DNA of 64,000 nucleotides from Simmondsia chinensis (taxonomy: Eukaryota > Streptophyta > Magnoliopsida > Caryophyllales > Simmondsiaceae). This document shows positions 22,538 to 31,687 of this stretch, piece by piece. Location: positions 26,059,478-26,123,477 of the forward strand of contig JAGTTD010000015.1 in NCBI GenBank assembly GCA_018398585.1, written 5' to 3'. The notes under the pieces are model-generated. The model was not told where the DNA came from. It made no database searches and saw only the letters and a program-made list of their open reading frames with translations. The position numbers and the translations under genes are program-made. Every line of letters starts with the position of its first letter. The stretch's first letter is position 1.

Positions 22538-25500
22538 ACTCAGGCACGGTTTCACACTCGGCTAACCAGGGATGAACCCAAAGTTCCACAATTTGGTGCC
22601 TGGAATAGCGAAGAAAATGCTAGGAAGACTAGGAATGGTGGACCTAAGATAACCACGGATGAGCCTCAATTGAATCGAGATGTGGGCGCCAAAGCTCGGG
22701 ACCCTCCTCGTCCTACAAACCAAGGTAGGGGCAATAAGGAAGAAGGTTACCACAAGAATGGAAGTCGTGGATCAACAACGCATCAGTCGTCTCTCCATCA
22801 AAAGGCAGGAAAACTAGCTACTCGTGGAAATCAAACTGTAAGTACTATGTTATCTAACTCTATCTACTATTTTATTTGGCAAGAAAAAGAATTCATCGCC
22901 TTTTGTTTTTTTTTTTTTTAAAATACTTAGTTGTAGAACCTATCGAAATCCCAAGCAGCAGAAGTAGTTGCTTGGGGCCCCCAGTTTGTTAAGCGCCCCT
23001 TATACAAGTGAATTATGTTACCAATTTGCTCCTATTACTTATCACCATCGTCATTGGAAAATAATGACCTATATATATTACTTTACATATGTACTTTCGG
23101 ACTATAAAGTACTCACATATTATATAAGTATCATAATATAATGTAGGTTATTTGAGTTATGCTTATATTGTCTTTGATATCTTGGTTATCAAAAAACTTT
23201 GGACCCCTAAAATATCGACGCACATCCTACTAAGCTGCTTTATGACATTGGTTCTGTTATGTGTAATTATTCAAATCTTACACAAAATGACTCAGATAAA
23301 CTTCTCAAACAAGACACACAAAGATAACACACAGCAATAATTTCAAGATCTCAGATCTTGCCCCGCAAGAACCAACTTAAACTAGACCTAGACTAATTAC
23401 AACACATATCACTTCATAAACCTCAAATACAACACAAGACTCAAGAGAACAACCGAATCTAGTAGGTTTAGAAGTATACCTCCCCTTGTGAACTAGATTT
23501 TACCGAAATTGCAAGCAAGTCGCTCACACCACGAGTAAGGCTCAAGAACACTCCAAGAACACCACGACCGGACCTCCACCGGAACACGAACAGAGCTTCT
23601 GGCCAGCAACGGAGCTCCAATAGCACGAACGGAGCTCAACGAACACGATTACACTTCGATCCAAGGCTCACGAGGTTGGAACCTAAGTGTATTATGGCTC
23701 AGAGATTCGTTTTTAGGGTTAGGGTTTCAAGGGAGCCTTCAAGGGTAAAAATCGCCAGAGAGAGAAGGGGAGAGGAGAAGAAAACTGATTTTCGTTACCT
23801 CTACGACTCAACCAACTCGGCATTAAATACCCCCAAGCTACGACCTAAGAAAAAACCCTAAAGCTCATCACAGCCTTTAACTTACACAACAATCGGACGG
23901 TCGAAACTTACACACGGTTCATATATCGAGGGCCCCGGATCTTGTGGCGCGTGTCCAGGCTCGAACGGCCGAGATGAAGCAACAGAACCTTCTGGAAGAG
24001 CCTCACAAGAAAACCCTAACGGGTTTCTGGTTAAGGGAGAGAGAGATGAGGATGAAAAAGAAAGCAAGCCAGCTGTACGCTTAAACAAAAAGGATCCGGG
24101 CAGGAAGTACTATTCGGGCAGCATGGGCAGCCCAAACCGGGCAGCCAGTACAATTGGATCAGAGCGGGCAGCACTGTTCGGGCAGGAAATAGTACATCCG
24201 GGCAGCTGGGCATCTCATACAAACAAGTAATTAATTTCACAAGTGAGGGGCAATTCAGACATTGCCCCAAAAAATAGAATTCAAAGAATTACTTCAACCT
24301 AAAATGCTACGTTTTTGTCCTCCCTTATTTTAATTATTTTCTTTTACTCGAACTACGTCATATATTTACCAACAATAACAAACTCCACCTTGGTAAGTAT
24401 ATGACTAACAATTTTACATCCAGTATCACCCTGGGTTCCATTCCATTTGAAGAAGTTCAACAAAACGTGTAAACTTCTCCAACGGAAGACCTTTAGTCCC
24501 CATGTCAGCGAGGTTATCCTCGGTACAAATTTTCAGCAGATCAATCTGATTTTCTTCTATGTTATCCATGATAAAATACCGCCTGACTGCTAAGTGTTTC
24601 GTTCTATCATGGAAAACTGGGTTTTTACAAAGGGCAATGGCAGATTGACTATCTGAGTAGATTTTGGGTGACCCTAGGTTTAGTTTTAACTCATTTAACA
24701 AGCCGTTCAGCCATATGGCTTCCTTAACGGCATCCGATATTGCTAGGAGCTCTGACTCGGTAGTAGATAAAGAGGTTAAAGTCTGTAACTTTGACCTCCA
24801 ACTAATAGCTCCACCCGTTAAAGTGAAAACATAGGCTGACGTAGATCGTCTCCTATCTAGATCACCGGCAAAATCGGAATCTACGAAACCAGTCAATCTT
24901 AGTTCATTTTGGTCTCTACCAAATGTTAAACCCAAATCAATTGACCCTTTTACATATCTTAGCAGCCATTTAACACCATCCCAATGTACCTTACCGGGAT
25001 TTGACATATAGCGTGACAATATACTCATGGGGAACGCTAAGTCCGGTCTAGTACAGGTCATTGCGTACATTAATGATCCTATGGCATTAGCATACGGTAT
25101 TGTGCTCATTTTAAACTTTTCTTGCTCAGTATTAGGGCATTGACTTGCTGAGAATTGATACTGCGATGCTAAAGGTTGTTTCACTGGTTTTGACTCGAAC
25201 ATATTAAACCTTTTCAAAACCTTGTTAAGATAATGACTTTGACTTAAATGTACTGTTCCTTTAGACCTGTTCCTGATGATATCAATACCTAATATCCTTT
25301 TAGCTTCCCCTAAGTCTTTCATATCAAACGAGCCGTTTAACCGAGATTTCAAGTCAGAAATCTGCTTTAGGGACTTGCTAGCTAATAACATATCATCCAC
25401 ATATATTAGCAGAAAAATAGCATCAGAACAGTCAATGTCTTTATAGTACAAGCATGAGTCATGAACAGTCCTACTAAAACCATTATCTACCATGAATGCA

Positions 25501-28500
25501 TGAAACCTCTTATACCACTGTCTGGGTGACTGTTTCAGCCCATACAGCGATTTTTTCAGCAAACGAACATGCTCAGACTGCTCGGGTTCAATAAACCCCT
25601 CGGGTTGGGAGATGAGGATCTCTTCCTTAAGCTCTCCATGCAAAAATGCAGTAGTAACATCCATCTGATGTAGAGACATGTCATAGAAGGCAATCAAGCA
25701 CATAATAACACGAATAGTGGTATGTTTTACGACAGGACTAAAAATTTCATTATAGTCTACCCCCTCTTTTTGTGAAAAACCTTTGGCAACTAGTCTAGCC
25801 TTAAACCGGGGCAAACCTTCAGGAGTATCGGGTTCTTTAACTCTAAAGATCCATTTTGAACCTATGATTTTTCTACCCTTGGGCTTGGGAATCAAGACCC
25901 AAGTATTGTTCTTCCTCAAGCTCTCCATTTCAACTGTCATAGCATTCAGCCACTCGGCTGAATGCTTGCTGTTGATTGCTTGAGTGTAGGACAATGGCTC
26001 GGTTTCTACGTAATCTAAAGCTGTGTTTAATGCATAAGCTATACACTCAGCATATCCATATTTTTCAGGAGCTCTAGATTCTCTCCTAACTCTATCCCTA
26101 GCCAATTGATAGGTTTCCAGGTCCTGAACATCATTTTCAGGTACATTAGGTTCAATTTCAGCTCTATTAGGCACTGTTACAGCAGCATTTCTATCAATAT
26201 TTTCGAAGTTATCTAGGTCATCTTCAGGTTCTTTTCTCAGGTTTAGAGGACTAGGTGGGTTAACTTCAAATTCGTAGTAGTCTGGGTCGAATTCCCTAAC
26301 ATTTGAACTATTGCTCGATTGTTGTTTAATGTAGGGCATCTCATCTTCGTTGAAGATGACATCCCTACTAATTATTGTTATAGTTCTGTTTCCCTCTTTC
26401 ATGCCTAGTCTAAAACCCTTTACGCCTGAAGGATAGCCTAGAAATATGCCTTTTTCAGCCCTAGGTTCCAATTTACCCTCTCGTTGGTGTGCAAAAGCTG
26501 AGCACCCAAATACTCTTAGGTTATCATAGTTAGCGTTCTTTCCGCTCCAAACATTCTCGGGTGTTTTCATTTTCAAAACAGAGTTGGGTGACCTATTAAT
26601 TAGGTATGCGGCTGTGTTAACAGCCTCACCCCAAAACTGTTTTGATAACCCGGCTGAAAACAACATACACCTTACTCTATCTAGTAGGGTCCGGTTCATG
26701 CGTTCGGCTACACCATTTTGTTGAGGGGTTCCTCTTACAGTTTTATGTCGTTTTATACCATTATCATCACAAAGCTTGTCAAATTCAGAGTTCACAAATT
26801 CTAGACCGTTGTCAGTTCTTAATACTTTCAGTTTCTTTCTTGTTTGATTCTCAGTTAACGTTTTCCACTTAACAAAAGTATCATATGCATCGTTTTTATT
26901 TTTAAGTAGAAACACCCATACTTTTCTTGAGAAATCATCTACTATGGACAGGAAATAATGGGCTCCACCCATTGTGGAAACCCTTGAGGGTCCCCATAGA
27001 TCAGTGTGAACGTAATCAACAGTGCCATGGGTAGTATGCGAGCCTACACTAAATGCAATCCTATGATGCTTACCATAGATGCAATGATCACAGAAATCAA
27101 GTTTTGTCACAGAATCAGCACCAAAACAACCCTGTTTTTGGAGCTCTATTAGTCCTCTCTCGGATATGTGTCCTAACCTCCTATGCCATAGGTTGGTCGT
27201 GTCCTTAGGGTCGATCTTGGACATGTTTCCCTCCCCAGAAACTACCTCTCCCTTAAGGACATATAATCCATTCTTGATCTCTCCCTTGATTACAACAAGG
27301 ACACCTCGCAGGACTTTCATCTCTCCCCTACAGGCCTTTAGGGTCAGTCCACTAAGATCAAGTTGTCCTAAGGATATCAGGTTTCTTTTGAGTTCTGGTA
27401 CATGTCTAACTCCCTCTAGGGTAAAGATTGTGCCATCCGACATTCTAACCCTAACTGTTCCGACACCTACCACCTTGCATGCATGGTCATTTCCTAACAT
27501 GACCTTTCCACTATTTACAGACACATAATCAGTAAAATAGGACTTATCAAACGTCATGTGAAAACTGCATCCAGAATCAAGTACCCACTCATGGTAAGTG
27601 AAATCAGTAGATGCAATCAATACTTCTCCACATTCATGATTTTCTACAGTGTAATCAGCCCTAGCTTGGTTCTTTTTTTCAGGACAGATGCTCCTATAGT
27701 GGCCGAATTTTTCACATTCATAGCATTTTACATGAGACAGATCTTTTCTACCCCTAGACCTGGATCTTGAGTGGTTCCTACCTCTTCTTTTATAGTTGTC
27801 TTTTGTTTTAGTTCTACCTCGTATGTTTAAGCTTTCACCGCGATTGCCACTATTACTAGGATAGCATTTTCCCTCTTTCTTTAGTTCTACTGCTTTAGAT
27901 CTTAGGGCGTCCTCTACCTCTGTTAGTGATATGGTCTTTCTGCCGTATCTTAGAGTTTCTTTTAGAGAACTTAGGTATTTAGGGAATGATCCTAAAAGTA
28001 TTATAGCCTGAGTCTCGTCAGTTATTTCTACTTTTAGAGTGTCCAAGTCTGATAATACTCTATAGAATTCATCTAAATTGTCCTCTATGTTTTTGTTCTC
28101 GTCCATTCTAAAGCAGTAAAATCTTTCCATATAATATACTCGATTAGAGAGGGATTTAGAGGCATATAGTTGTTCTAACTTTTTCCAGACATCTAAGGCA
28201 CTTTTTTCAGATGACACTTTAGTTAGAACTGTGTTGCTTAAACAAAGTAAGATATTACCGTGAGCTACTTTATCCATATTAGCCTTGTCTGACGGTTTGA
28301 GACCTTCTGGAAGATCGTTATCTTCCAGAAGTGCAGAACTAACGCCAAGGGCCATAAGCAGTGCTTGTACCTTGACTTTCCATAGCTCAAAATCATTTCT
28401 ACCTGTGAATTTCTCGATGTCATGTTTAGCTGAGGCCATTTTTTATTTTAGACCGTGTTCTAACCTGGGCTCTGATACCACTTGTTATGTGTAATTATTC

Positions 28501-30299
28501 AAATCTTACACAAAATGACTCAGATAAACTTCTCAAACAAGACACACAAAGATAACACACAGCAATAATTTCAAGATCTCAGATCTTGCCCCGCAAGAAC
28601 CAACTTAAACTAGACCTAGACTAATTACAATACATATCACTTCATAAACCTCAAATACAACACAAGACTCAAGAGAACAACCGAATCTAGTAGGTTTAGA
28701 AGTATACCTCCCCTTGTGAACTAGATTTTACCGAAATTGCAAGCAAGTCGCTCACACCACGAGTAAGGCTCAAGAACACTCCAAGAACACCACGACCGGA
28801 CCTCCACCGGAACACGAACAGAGCTTCTGGCCAGCAACAGAGCTCCAATAGCACGAACGGAGCTCAACGAACACGATTACACTTCGATCCGAGGCTCACG
28901 AGGTTGGAACCTAAGTGTATTATGGCTCAGAGATTCGTTTTTAGGGTTAGGGTTTCAAGGGAGCCTTCAAGGGTAAAAATCGCCAGAGAGAGAAGGGGAG
29001 AGGAGAAGAAAACTGATTTTCGTTACCTCTACGACTCAACCAACTCGGCATTAAATACCCCCAAGCTACGACCTAAGAAAAAACCCTAAAGCTCATCACA
29101 GCCTTTAACTTACGCAACAATCGGACGGTCGAAACTTACACATGGTTCATATATCGAGGGCCCCGGATCTTGTGGCGCGTGTCGAGGCTCGAACGGCCGA
29201 GATGAAGCAACAGAACCTTCTGGAAGAGCCTCACAAGAAAACCCTAACGGGTTTCTGGTTAAGGGAGAGAGAGATGAGGATGAAAAAGAAAGCAAGCCAG
29301 CTGTACGCTTAAACAAAAAGGATCCGGGCAGGAAGTACTATTCGGGCAGCATGGGCAGCCCAAACCGGGCAGCTAGTACAATTGGATCAGAGCGGGCAGC
29401 ACTGTTCGGGCAGGAAATAGTACATCCGGGCAGCTGGGCATCTCATACAAACAAGTAATTAATTTCACAAGTGAGGGGCAATTCAAACATTGCCCCAAAA
29501 AATAGAATTCAAAGAATTACTTCAACCTAAAATGCTACGTTTTTGTCCTCCCTTATTTTAATTATTTTCTTTTACTCGAACTACGTCATATATTTACCAA
29601 CAATAACAGGTTCTAACTTTGCAGCCTGAAAGAGGAGCGGTTGTCCCTGAGTGGGGAGGATGGATCAAGAATCCTGGAACAGCTGAGAGCTATACAGAAG
29701 CTTTCAACATATTAAGAGAAGAGAAAGGAGGGAGGACATCTCTCAACAAGGTTACTCCATCTTATGCCAACACTCCAGGTCGTCATCCTAACAAGGAGAA
29801 AAAGGTACGTTGGCGTTATGTCTTCAGAACTCTGCACACAAGTTTACTTAAAAATTCCCACATAAGCCTGGTGAGCTACTTAATTTGGTGACCATCGGTT
29901 ATGTGATGAAGAATCACTTGTGGCTATACGTGAATTGCATATGTCGATTTCTTTGATCAAACCTTAGCCCACTCCAAAGGTCTTTAACTTGGCACTACTC
30001 GGGTAGCTTTGAGAGTTCTACACGTAAGTTTAGTTAACGAGTCATATTTGGGAGAGTTGTTATAGAAGATGTCAATGTATAAACTAAGTAGGCTAATCCG
30101 TTTAATATCATATGGTTTAATGGATATTCTTCACTAGGGTAGTGTATTGATATTACATGCCAACTTCTTAGACTAACCCGAGCCCAAAGGATCGTCATAT
30201 ACTTATTATGATCTATCGCTTCTAGTTTCGAGATCTTCTAATTTTGATACCATTCTCTTTCTTGTTTTACAGAAGAGTTGCTGCTTTCTTTGCTTCTAA
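19458..30299 (+). CDS. RIN4: RIN4-like NOI-domain immune regulator, four exons
   Basis: Exons 19458-19463, 22334-22837, 29625-29804 and 30273-30299 join in phase 0 at GT-AG borders to give 238 codons. The protein starts [16 protein letters not shown]: an N-terminal NOI core (residues 5-30) with LPYT-YFD-ARKT. A (QA)n tract follows (56-73), then a second, partial core VPQFGAW (86-92), a C-terminal core VPEWGGW (177-183) with [12 protein letters not shown], and the tail KSCCFLCF. In the family, RIN4 is a plasma-membrane regulator of plant immunity, anchored by acylated C-terminal cysteines and targeted by bacterial effectors. Arabidopsis RIN4 (211 residues) has two cores; the third here is extra. 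T194 matches the phosphorylated YT of the C-terminal core. Intron 2 is expanded by Copia-2. The exon model is inferred from sequence only. Confidence 0.88.
19610..19700 (+). mobile_element. 5'-truncated SINE/RTE tail in RIN4-like intron 1
   Basis: Perfect 16-bp flanking repeats ATATATGGCCTTGTTT lie at 19594-19609 and 19701-19716. The insert carries the GTACATT...AGACCCTGC...GGAGCCCTTGG...GCACTGGG body and a GTTGTTGTT end shared with the other SINEs and the RTE LINE. Confidence 0.8.
19789..20278. mobile_element. Possible MITE in RIN4-like intron 1
   Basis: The left end CTAGGCCTCATTGGG and the right end (reverse complement TTAGGCCTCGTTTGG) are inverted repeats of the GGCCTCGTTTGG type common in plant MITEs. 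No coding capacity or sure target duplication was seen. The rest of the intron (20279-22333) is AT-rich. Confidence 0.5.
20997..21049. repeat. ATT/ACT trinucleotide microsatellite
   Basis: ATTATTATT then ACTATTACT repeats lie inside intron 1 of the RIN4-like gene. Confidence 0.8.
22334..22837 (+). CDS. RIN4: RIN4-like exon 2
   Basis: The acceptor is AAATGCAG before 22334 and the donor is GTAAGT at 22838. The 168 codons hold the N-terminal NOI core, the QA tract and the extra VPQFGAW core followed by [11 protein letters not shown], which echoes [11 protein letters not shown] of the first core. That parallel indicates an internal duplication. The rest is charged and low in complexity, typical of the disordered RIN4 linker. 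Confidence 0.87.
22493..22546 (+). repeat. Coding hexanucleotide repeat (QA)n
   Basis: CARGCY units, mostly CAGGCT, encode residues 56-73 as alternating Gln-Ala with one Thr. Near-identical units suggest recent slippage, so length probably varies between alleles. Confidence 0.88.
23255..24380 (-). repeat. Copia-2 3' LTR
   Basis: Read on +, this 1126-bp repeat begins TGTTATGTG and ends CAATAACA. It differs from the other LTR only at scattered single bases. It ends the intact element. Confidence 0.97.
24098..24212 (-). promoter_or_regulatory. GGGCAG repeat cluster in Copia-2 U3
   Basis: Seven GGGCAG words and one GGGCAT occur within about 115 bp (CTGCCC on the element strand), starting about 170 bp into the LTR in the element's orientation. 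The cluster is present in both LTRs. Repeated U3 motifs in related elements act as transcriptional enhancers; that role here is inferred. Confidence 0.45.
24381..24391 (-). other. Copia-2 polypurine tract
   Basis: On minus it reads AAGGTGGAGTT directly against the 3' LTR, where the plus-strand primer forms. Confidence 0.75.
24426..28439 (-). CDS. Copia-2 gag-pol polyprotein, 1337 aa, uninterrupted
   Basis: The retrotransposon polyprotein is open from [11 protein letters not shown] to MEWNPG. In order: UBN2-type gag (about 1-235); an intact zinc knuckle [14 protein letters not shown] (239-252); aspartic protease DSG (288-290); integrase with H419/H424 and C450/C453, then D480, D543 and E579; RT with LHQMDV-TAFLHG and YVDD (1012-1015); RNase H with D1188, E1228 and D1262. 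All catalytic residues expected for copia enzymes are visible. The length is normal for a Tnt1/Tork-like element. The start lies about 30 bp inside the primer site. It is a mobile-element gene, not a host gene. Confidence 0.96.
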   Translation of the reverse strand: MASAKHDIEKFTGRNDFELWKVKVQALLMALGVSSALLEDNDLPEGLKPSDKANMDKVAHGNILLCLSNTVLTKVSSEKSALDVWKKLEQLYASKSLSNRVYYMERFYCFRMDENKNIEDNLDEFYRVLSDLDTLKVEITDETQAIILLGSFPKYLSSLKETLRYGRKTISLTEVEDALRSKAVELKKEGKCYPSNSGNRGESLNIRGRTKTKDNYKRRGRNHSRSRSRGRKDLSHVKCYECEKFGHYRSICPEKKNQARADYTVENHECGEVLIASTDFTYHEWVLDSGCSFHMTFDKSYFTDYVSVNSGKVMLGNDHACKVVGVGTVRVRMSDGTIFTLEGVRHVPELKRNLISLGQLDLSGLTLKACRGEMKVLRGVLVVIKGEIKNGLYVLKGEVVSGEGNMSKIDPKDTTNLWHRRLGHISERGLIELQKQGCFGADSVTKLDFCDHCIYGKHHRIAFSVGSHTTHGTVDYVHTDLWGPSRVSTMGGAHYFLSIVDDFSRKVWVFLLKNKNDAYDTFVKWKTLTENQTRKKLKVLRTDNGLEFVNSEFDKLCDDNGIKRHKTVRGTPQQNGVAERMNRTLLDRVRCMLFSAGLSKQFWGEAVNTAAYLINRSPNSVLKMKTPENVWSGKNANYDNLRVFGCSAFAHQREGKLEPRAEKGIFLGYPSGVKGFRLGMKEGNRTITIISRDVIFNEDEMPYIKQQSSNSSNVREFDPDYYEFEVNPPSPLNLRKEPEDDLDNFENIDRNAAVTVPNRAEIEPNVPENDVQDLETYQLARDRVRRESRAPEKYGYAECIAYALNTALDYVETEPLSYTQAINSKHSAEWLNAMTVEMESLRKNNTWVLIPKPKGRKIIGSKWIFRVKEPDTPEGLPRFKARLVAKGFSQKEGVDYNEIFSPVVKHTTIRVIMCLIAFYDMSLHQMDVTTAFLHGELKEEILISQPEGFIEPEQSEHVRLLKKSLYGLKQSPRQWYKRFHAFMVDNGFSRTVHDSCLYYKDIDCSDAIFLLIYVDDMLLASKSLKQISDLKSRLNGSFDMKDLGEAKRILGIDIIRNRSKGTVHLSQSHYLNKVLKRFNMFESKPVKQPLASQYQFSASQCPNTEQEKFKMSTIPYANAIGSLMYAMTCTRPDLAFPMSILSRYMSNPGKVHWDGVKWLLRYVKGSIDLGLTFGRDQNELRLTGFVDSDFAGDLDRRRSTSAYVFTLTGGAISWRSKLQTLTSLSTTESELLAISDAVKEAIWLNGLLNELKLNLGSPKIYSDSQSAIALCKNPVFHDRTKHLAVRRYFIMDNIEENQIDLLKICTEDNLADMGTKGLPLEKFTRFVELLQMEWNPG
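28469..28480 (-). other. Copia-2 primer-binding site (initiator Met tRNA)
   Basis: On minus it reads TGGTATCAGAGC, complementary to the 3' end of plant initiator-Met tRNA, 2 bp from the 5' LTR. Confidence 0.92.
28483..29608 (-). repeat. Copia-2 5' LTR
   Basis: This 1126-bp repeat lies next to exon 3 of the RIN4-like gene. It would promote transcription of the element away from exon 3, antisense to intron 2. Its right terminal CA plus the first G of the duplication forms CAG. Confidence 0.97.
29625..29804 (+). CDS. RIN4: RIN4-like exon 3
   Basis: The acceptor AACTTTGCAG is followed by 60 codons ([13 protein letters not shown]...NKEKK) and the donor GTACGT. It encodes the C-terminal NOI core and the basic stretch before the lipid anchor. 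At the AvrRpt2-site position the core reads VPEWGGW, with W in place of the consensus F. Only 16 bp separate the exon from Copia-2, so its recognition depends on sequences supplied by the LTR. Confidence 0.85.
30273..30299 (+). CDS. RIN4: RIN4-like exon 4, membrane-anchor tail
   Basis: After TTGTTTTACAG, nine codons read KSCCFLCF and stop. The clustered cysteines match the C-terminal palmitoylation motif of RIN4 (CCCFGFG-type) in position and spacing. That match strongly supports the whole exon model despite the small exon. Confidence 0.82.
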   Translation, partial: KSCCFLCF

Positions 30300-30392
30300 T
30301 ATCAATGTCACTCGAGCATGAGAAAATATAAGGCCTACTATAGTTGTGGACGATTTTGGAGATTCTCCTCTCGCTGCACACAAAAAAGAGAA

Positions 30393-30738
30393 GGGCAAAT
30401 TACATACTAGTGTCCTGAAGTTTGATATATTAATTTTTTAGTCCACTAACTTTGTGAAATAACGTTTTGGTCCAAAAGTTACATATATTTAATAAAATAG
30501 TCCAAACAATAGCGTGAAAGAATGTAAGATTTGCCATTAGTTGTTGATAACCGCCATTTTGTGACATTTCCAATAGAGAAGAGTTTGAAGAGGGGCTTGG
30601 TTTAGACCCTTAAACACCGATATTTGGACTGTTTTATTAAATATATGTAAATATTTAGAATAAGAAGTTATTTCACAAAGTTTTTGAACTAAAAAATTAA
30701 TATTACCAAATCTCAGGGTACTAATATGTAATTTACTT
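30393..30738. mobile_element. MITE in the 3' flank of the RIN4-like gene, 346 bp
   Basis: Long imperfect inverted ends: GGGCAAATTACATACTAGTG on the left and AAGTAAATTACATATTAGTA on the right, read inward. Homology runs about 70 bp inward. Flanking 9-mers AAAAGAGAA and AAAAGAAAA (8 of 9) suggest a Mutator-type duplication. It contains AATAAA (30491-30496) on the gene's strand. The region 30739-31147 beyond is AT-rich without recognised genes. Confidence 0.65.
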
Positions 30739-31266
30739 AAAAGAAAAATGAAAGAAAAGAAGGCTTGCATGGAAGAGCTAAAGGGGAGCAAAATAGAATG
30801 CAATCTTTCTTCATTCTACTTGTGTGTATTTTATGGTATATTGTGATCTAAGTATTGTAATTATTAGCATACTCATTGGGGTCATGTTTCAAGTTAAGTT
30901 TGGCTAAAGGACTACTATATTCATATCCTTTATCTGATGCAACGTGTACTGTTACTTTTCTAATTTGAATCTCTGAATTTTTACTGTGACGAGTTTTATT
31001 ATGTTAATTATTTCAAATTTATTTAAAAAGGGGTTAACTATGGTGTAGTTTGAGGCGAAATTACGACATTATCATAGTGTGTGATTTTTGTTGTATTCGA
31101 GTTGTGTGATATCATTGGTTAGATATCGGCTTCACTAATGTCACCTACTACATACTCTTTCATTACAACAATAATAATAACAACAAACTCAATGCTTCAA
31201 AGGGCTTCCGTCAAGACAGCGTCTGGGAAAGGTGGGACGTACGTAGCCTTACCACTACAAGATAGG

Positions 31267-31512
31267 TGTTAGAACAAACCAGTCTTGTGTGTATCTGTGT
31301 GTCGACGCCCGGGCCATGTGTGTAGACACACGGCTGTTCCCCTATGTTTCTGTTGGATTGTGTGTCGACACACATGGCCCATGTGTCGACACACACCCCT
31401 ATCATACTTAAAACACTTAAACAAATATCAGAACAATTTCATACACATCTTATACATATATTAAACAACATTTTACCTATTATTCAACACACATTTTTAA
31501 AATACATCAACA
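31267..31512 (-). repeat. Copia-3 3' LTR, internally deleted
   Basis: It starts TGTTAGAACAAA, jumps to CCAGTCTTGTG, and ends AATACATCAACA. Compared with the other LTR it lacks one block of about 370 bp and another of about 100 bp. The remaining part matches well. Confidence 0.85.
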
Positions 31513-31687
31513 TTTTCCCACCATTTTCAAAACACATTCAATCTCAAAATGACATCTCAAATAAAAGACGCCTTATTGTGCATCAATGAGGGTGTCTCCT
31601 GATTGAACTCGTGGCTAGTGAAAAGACTATACAGTTAATCGGATCGAAAGTGGTATACCAAGCTTTGAACCATACAACCCATTTGAC

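Larger units (their letters stand above)
23255..29608 (-). mobile_element. Copia-2, intact young Tork/Tnt1-like retrotransposon in RIN4-like intron 2
   Basis: The two LTRs are both 1126 bp with a perfect target duplication GGTTC (23250-23254 and 29609-29613). By eye the LTRs differ at about 8 positions (0.7%). On minus, the initiator-Met primer site follows the 5' LTR by 2 bp, one open frame of 1337 codons spans gag-pol, and a purine tract precedes the 3' LTR. It lies antisense to the host gene and ends 16 bp before exon 3. Confidence 0.97.
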
